DNA of 64,000 nucleotides. Origin: Prunus persica. Its lineage: Eukaryota; Streptophyta; Magnoliopsida; Rosales; Rosaceae. A program made the position numbers and the translations under genes. The notes beneath the pieces are model-generated. The model saw only the letters and a program-made list of their open reading frames with translations. It was not told the DNA's origin and did not search any database. The stretch spans positions 632,053 to 696,052 of the forward strand of contig NC_034009.1 of the NCBI RefSeq assembly GCF_000346465.2, given 5' to 3'. Shown piece after piece: positions 60,867 to 64,000 of the stretch (the first letter of the stretch is position 1; every line of letters begins with the position of its first letter).

Positions 60867-62177
60867 TTATGAATCAGAAACCAGAAGAGCATCCCATATC
60901 ATGTCCATGTCCAAAGAAGGCATTCTACTTAGCTGAACAGCATCCACATCTGCTGATACTAAATCCTGCTTGCTTTTCTTGCTTTCAATTACCACCTGAT
61001 GATCAGATCCAACTTTGCTCTCCAATCCAAACTGCCACTCTTTTCTTGTTGGGTTTTGGCTGAAATTACTATTGATCATGAGATTTGAGTACTTGTGATC
61101 ATCATGATCATCAGCTGAGTGCTTGTTTGGTGATGCTAATTGTGATGATTTGGACTCCATGATGGCCTTCTGATGTGCTTGTGATGAAGTAATTGCTTGT
61201 AACTTTGCTTCAAGCAGAGCAGCTGTGGTTCCTTTCAAAGCATTGGCCTTAAGTTGATGCTTCAAATCTGGGAAATTCAAATGCGCATGCTCGCCACGCA
61301 ACATGTAGGCGGCTGTGTCATATGCCATGGCAGCCTCCTCAGCTGTGTCAAAAGTCCCCAACCAAACCCTTGCTCGGTTTCTTGGTAATCGAATCTCAGC
61401 CACCCATTTCCCCCAATGCCTTTGCCTAACTCCTCTAAATAGCTTCCCTGGTGTTGATGCTGCTGATGACAAATTGTTATGAGGCTGCTTGCGGTGTTGA
61501 TTGATCTGCTGCTGCAATCTTGATGACCTTCCAGTGTGTTTCATTGGCTGCGTCTTCGTTGTGCTTAGCCAGTAATCATTGAAGCCTTTAGATGAATGGC
61601 TTGCTAAATTTTGGTTCAATTTAAGCCACTCAATCATGCCCGGTTGACGCTGAATTTGGTCGATTACTTGAGGAGTAGGAAATGAAGGGATTGATAAATA
61701 GGGGAACATACTAGGCTCATCACACCCTTTGGTCTTGCCAAGTGAGTCTACAACTTCAACTTGCGTGGACGACGAAGATGATGATAATGATGAAGGATCT
61801 AACAGATTTGGCTCCTGCAAAAACAAAGTTAAGTTTGGAAATTTTGACCTGTTTGATGAAAAGGAAGGTGGAGAAGTAGGTGGTTGATCAGATACTTGAA
61901 CTCTACTCAGCTGAGGAAATGTATCCAAGAAATTTACAGGAACAAATGGACTTTTGGTCAATCCAGGCATGTTGTCAATCAAATTGGAACCAGAAGAAGA
62001 AAACTCCTCTGTTGAAGAACTACTAGACTCTGGTGACAGTGATGATTTTGATACACTGCCACACCAAATGGCTGGATCACCAATCAAATTTGATCCATTA
62101 TCACTTGCCATTCTTGAAAAATAAGATGGCAATTGCTTTGCTACGAAGGTTTCCAACTTGGGAAACTTACCATCCAT
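60867..62177 (-). CDS. ERF062: AP2/ERF transcription factor, ERF062 type (DREB A-6 group)
   Basis: Intronless, 436 aa from the ATG at 62177. An in-frame ATG 23 codons upstream (62246) is only about 14 nt from a TATA box, so it lies before the likely transcription start and was not used. The single AP2 domain at about residues 245-302 reads [20 protein letters not shown] and [20 protein letters not shown], then [20 protein letters not shown]. Val and Glu at the DREB/ERF-diagnostic strand positions (WVAEIR) are present. The region after the domain (LLEAKLQAI) is shared with ERF062 by my recall. The N-terminal part is Ser-rich ([14 protein letters not shown]) and may be regulatory. Nuclear DNA-binding regulator; its targets are not evident from the sequence. 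The usual A-6 residue Thr is Ala in RNRARVWLG. Confidence 0.88.
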   Translation of the reverse strand: MDGKFPKLETFVAKQLPSYFSRMASDNGSNLIGDPAIWCGSVSKSSLSPESSSSSTEEFSSSGSNLIDNMPGLTKSPFVPVNFLDTFPQLSRVQVSDQPPTSPPSFSSNRSKFPNLTLFLQEPNLLDPSSLSSSSSSTQVEVVDSLGKTKGCDEPSMFPYLSIPSFPTPQVIDQIQRQPGMIEWLKLNQNLASHSSKGFNDYWLSTTKTQPMKHTGRSSRLQQQINQHRKQPHNNLSSAASTPGKLFRGVRQRHWGKWVAEIRLPRNRARVWLGTFDTAEEAAMAYDTAAYMLRGEHAHLNFPDLKHQLKANALKGTTAALLEAKLQAITSSQAHQKAIMESKSSQLASPNKHSADDHDDHKYSNLMINSNFSQNPTRKEWQFGLESKVGSDHQVVIESKKSKQDLVSADVDAVQLSRMPSLDMDMIWDALLVSDS

Positions 62178-62259
62178 ACTAATAAAAACTTTGAGAGCAT
62201 ACAGAACACACAAAGAAAAGAATGGCACAGAAATAATGGAAATCATGAATGCACTATGC

Positions 62260-62270
62260 TATATATATTT
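62260..62270 (-). promoter_or_regulatory. TATA box of the ERF062-type gene
   Basis: AAATATATATA on the minus strand, about 85 nt upstream of the ATG at 62177. It decides against the earlier in-frame ATG at 62246. Confidence 0.55.
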
Positions 62271-62378
62271 ACCTCTGAAGGCTAAAGCTCTCCTCATCAT
62301 GTGACAAGTATGTTTCTGGTTTATTAGAATATTAAAGGAACCTACTTTATGTCGATAAAGCAAAGCTATTGTCCGAGT

Positions 62379-62383
<5 letters not shown>

Positions 62384-62412
<29 letters not shown>
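62384..62412. repeat. (CT)n microsatellite
   Basis: About 14 CT dinucleotides in the upstream region of the ERF062-type gene. Pyrimidine runs are common near plant promoters. Confidence 0.9.
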
Positions 62413-62413
<1 letters not shown>

Positions 62414-64000
62414 TCAATTGACAAAAAGAATAAGCTCACCACCTTCCATTTCCTCCCCCAAGCAAATTCGTGCTTGCCAATATTCTTTCATGCCTCCTTG
62501 CAGCCAATCAGAACCTGACAGCTCAGGCCCTTCTTAGCTAACTTGCCATGTAGGGTTACATGTTATGCAGTGAATCTTCCCCAGTGATGGTGACTGCATG
62601 AAAATTTCAACCTTTTACTTTCATGGCTTTTTATATATCATGATCAGGGATTTTTGATGTCATTGATCATGTGATTTTCTTTAACACCCACATGCCTCAT
62701 TCCCCTTCTTTTTACTTTCCAATTGAGTTTTATATGTAAAGTTTACACCTTCAATATATATAACACAAAACTTCATTTTCTGAAACATAAGCTAAGCTTG
62801 TTTTATACAAGTGTACATCTGCTAATAGTTGCTTCATTAGTCTTAATTTTAAGCCAACTGAGATGGCCAACCTTATGACTGGTCCTACATTGCAGGAAAT
62901 TAGTGGAACGCTCATACAAATGTTGGTACCAGAGGCTGCATTTATCAATATTATCATCCAAATAATCATTAGCGTTGAACCGGCCTTAAACCTAATTTTA
63001 TTTTAGGCCAGGATGTTGGATTAATTATTCTATAAGAATGAGTAAATGATGACTGTCTTTTCTGGATCTAACCATTAAACAAATAGTGATGAAAGCTATC
63101 AACACAGGTATACCTTGTTTGGCTTTTTCTTGGGGCATCATGAGCATATGTGTCTTTTGAAGAGGGTTTGGAGACACTCAAGCACCTCATCAGCTCAAGC
63201 AAATAAAGGTAAAAGCCATAGCTAGCAAGCACTGCCACTAATTTCTCTCCACCTCAAGTGGTGAGGCTGGCTTTGAAATGATTAAAATTTCCTTCATTTG
63301 TGTGGTGCTGTTAAGTTTGCAGCCATTTTAAGCTAACCATTTGGGTCAACGCCACTTGGAGGGAACCATTCCAAGTGAGGAAAATACAAATATATATTAT
63401 ACTATAGAGAAGGAAAAAGAGAGAATAAAGAATCTCAAAGGAACTCTCTTTATTTTTTCACTTTTTGTTTTGGCAAGTTTTGCAATATTATTCTAAGGCT
63501 AACTTGTTTGTCAATGCTATCTTACAAAACAAGCACATGGCTATGGATGAGGCTAAGCTACCTATATTATGTTTTTTTTTACATGCTTAGTTGAGGAGGA
63601 TTAGTAGGCAGAGGGCACGAGGCCATGTTTTCAAATGTTAGCTTTTGCTTTCTGTTTCCTTGATCATATATATCTTTATTCCTTCCTGTGTTTTGGACCT
63701 CAAAACCTTGAAACAGAAGGAAATAAATAAATAATGTCTCATTTCCAAACACACACACATCAGCAACAGCTTTTAGATTAAATTAGAGATGGAGAAGGAG
63801 CTTGATCAATGAGTGGATGACAAGTCATGAGTGGGGACTCAGTGCCTCTATCTATATAATATTGTTACTCTTGTGACAGGCAGTGCCTCTATCTATATAA
63901 TATTGTTACTCTGTGACAGGCCTTGCTTAATTTTCTTACAATCTTCCATCAGTTTCTCTGTCTTGAAGATAAGAATTTTGCAGCCTAGCAAAGCAAAATA
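62413..64000. other. Intergenic, upstream of the ERF062-type gene
   Basis: No gene recognised. A 40-bp tandem duplication (AGTGCCTCTATCTATATAAT then ATTGTTACTC) lies at about 63841-63920; the copies differ by one T. An A/T-rich ATAAATAAATAAT run stands near 63722. Confidence 0.5.

Noticed and set aside
62178..62246. Longer N-terminus for the ERF062-type protein from ATG 62246
   Set aside because: The ATG is about 14 nt from the TATA box, so it should lie upstream of the transcription start; the next ATG begins the conserved-looking N-terminus.

Overview
This is a window of plant nuclear DNA. The genes have introns, and the spaces between them hold CACTA, Copia, Mutator-like, hAT-like and SINE-like elements. 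A four-exon FAD-dependent mandelonitrile-lyase-type gene, a family best known from stone fruits and almond, makes Prunus or a close rosaceous relative the likeliest source. That assignment is inferred from gene content, not from a marker sequence. No rRNA, tRNA or CRISPR array was recognised.

Layout. 1-6.4 kb is a transposon graveyard: the 3' end of a CACTA element sits inside the 3' end of a Copia element, which itself sits in a pseudogene of prostaglandin E synthase 2 (a second pseudogene copy lies at 6 kb). 7.1-9.1 kb is an intact mandelonitrile lyase-like gene on the minus strand. 11.5-12.3 kb is an Asp-Pro coding hexanucleotide repeat joined to a Copia 3' end. 13.2-15.0 kb is a non-autonomous Mutator-like element carrying a two-unit minisatellite. 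15.5-36.9 kb is a tandem array of three ankyrin-PGG membrane protein genes (A, B, C). A and B are complete seven-exon genes. C has lost exon 1 and has a broken exon 3, and its last intron holds a complete, probably very young Copia element with apparently identical LTRs.

40.3-44.0 kb (+) encodes a GTD-binding/DUF593 membrane protein of the myosin-binding family. 45.9-50.1 kb (-) encodes an ARID-HMG box protein (HMGB15 type). 54.1-55.1 kb (+) is a phytocystatin-like gene lacking the usual inhibitory motifs. 57.8-58.9 kb (-) encodes an E2 ubiquitin-conjugating fold whose catalytic cysteine is replaced by tyrosine. 60.0-60.4 kb is a periodic array of 20-bp palindromes. 60.9-62.2 kb (-) encodes an ERF062-type AP2 transcription factor.

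The genes form no single pathway. The ankyrin array and the cyanogenesis-type gene are both families linked to stress or defence. The strongest leads are the E2 pseudoenzyme, the 20-bp palindrome array, the natural before/after insertion sites among the duplicated ankyrin genes, and the young Copia element.
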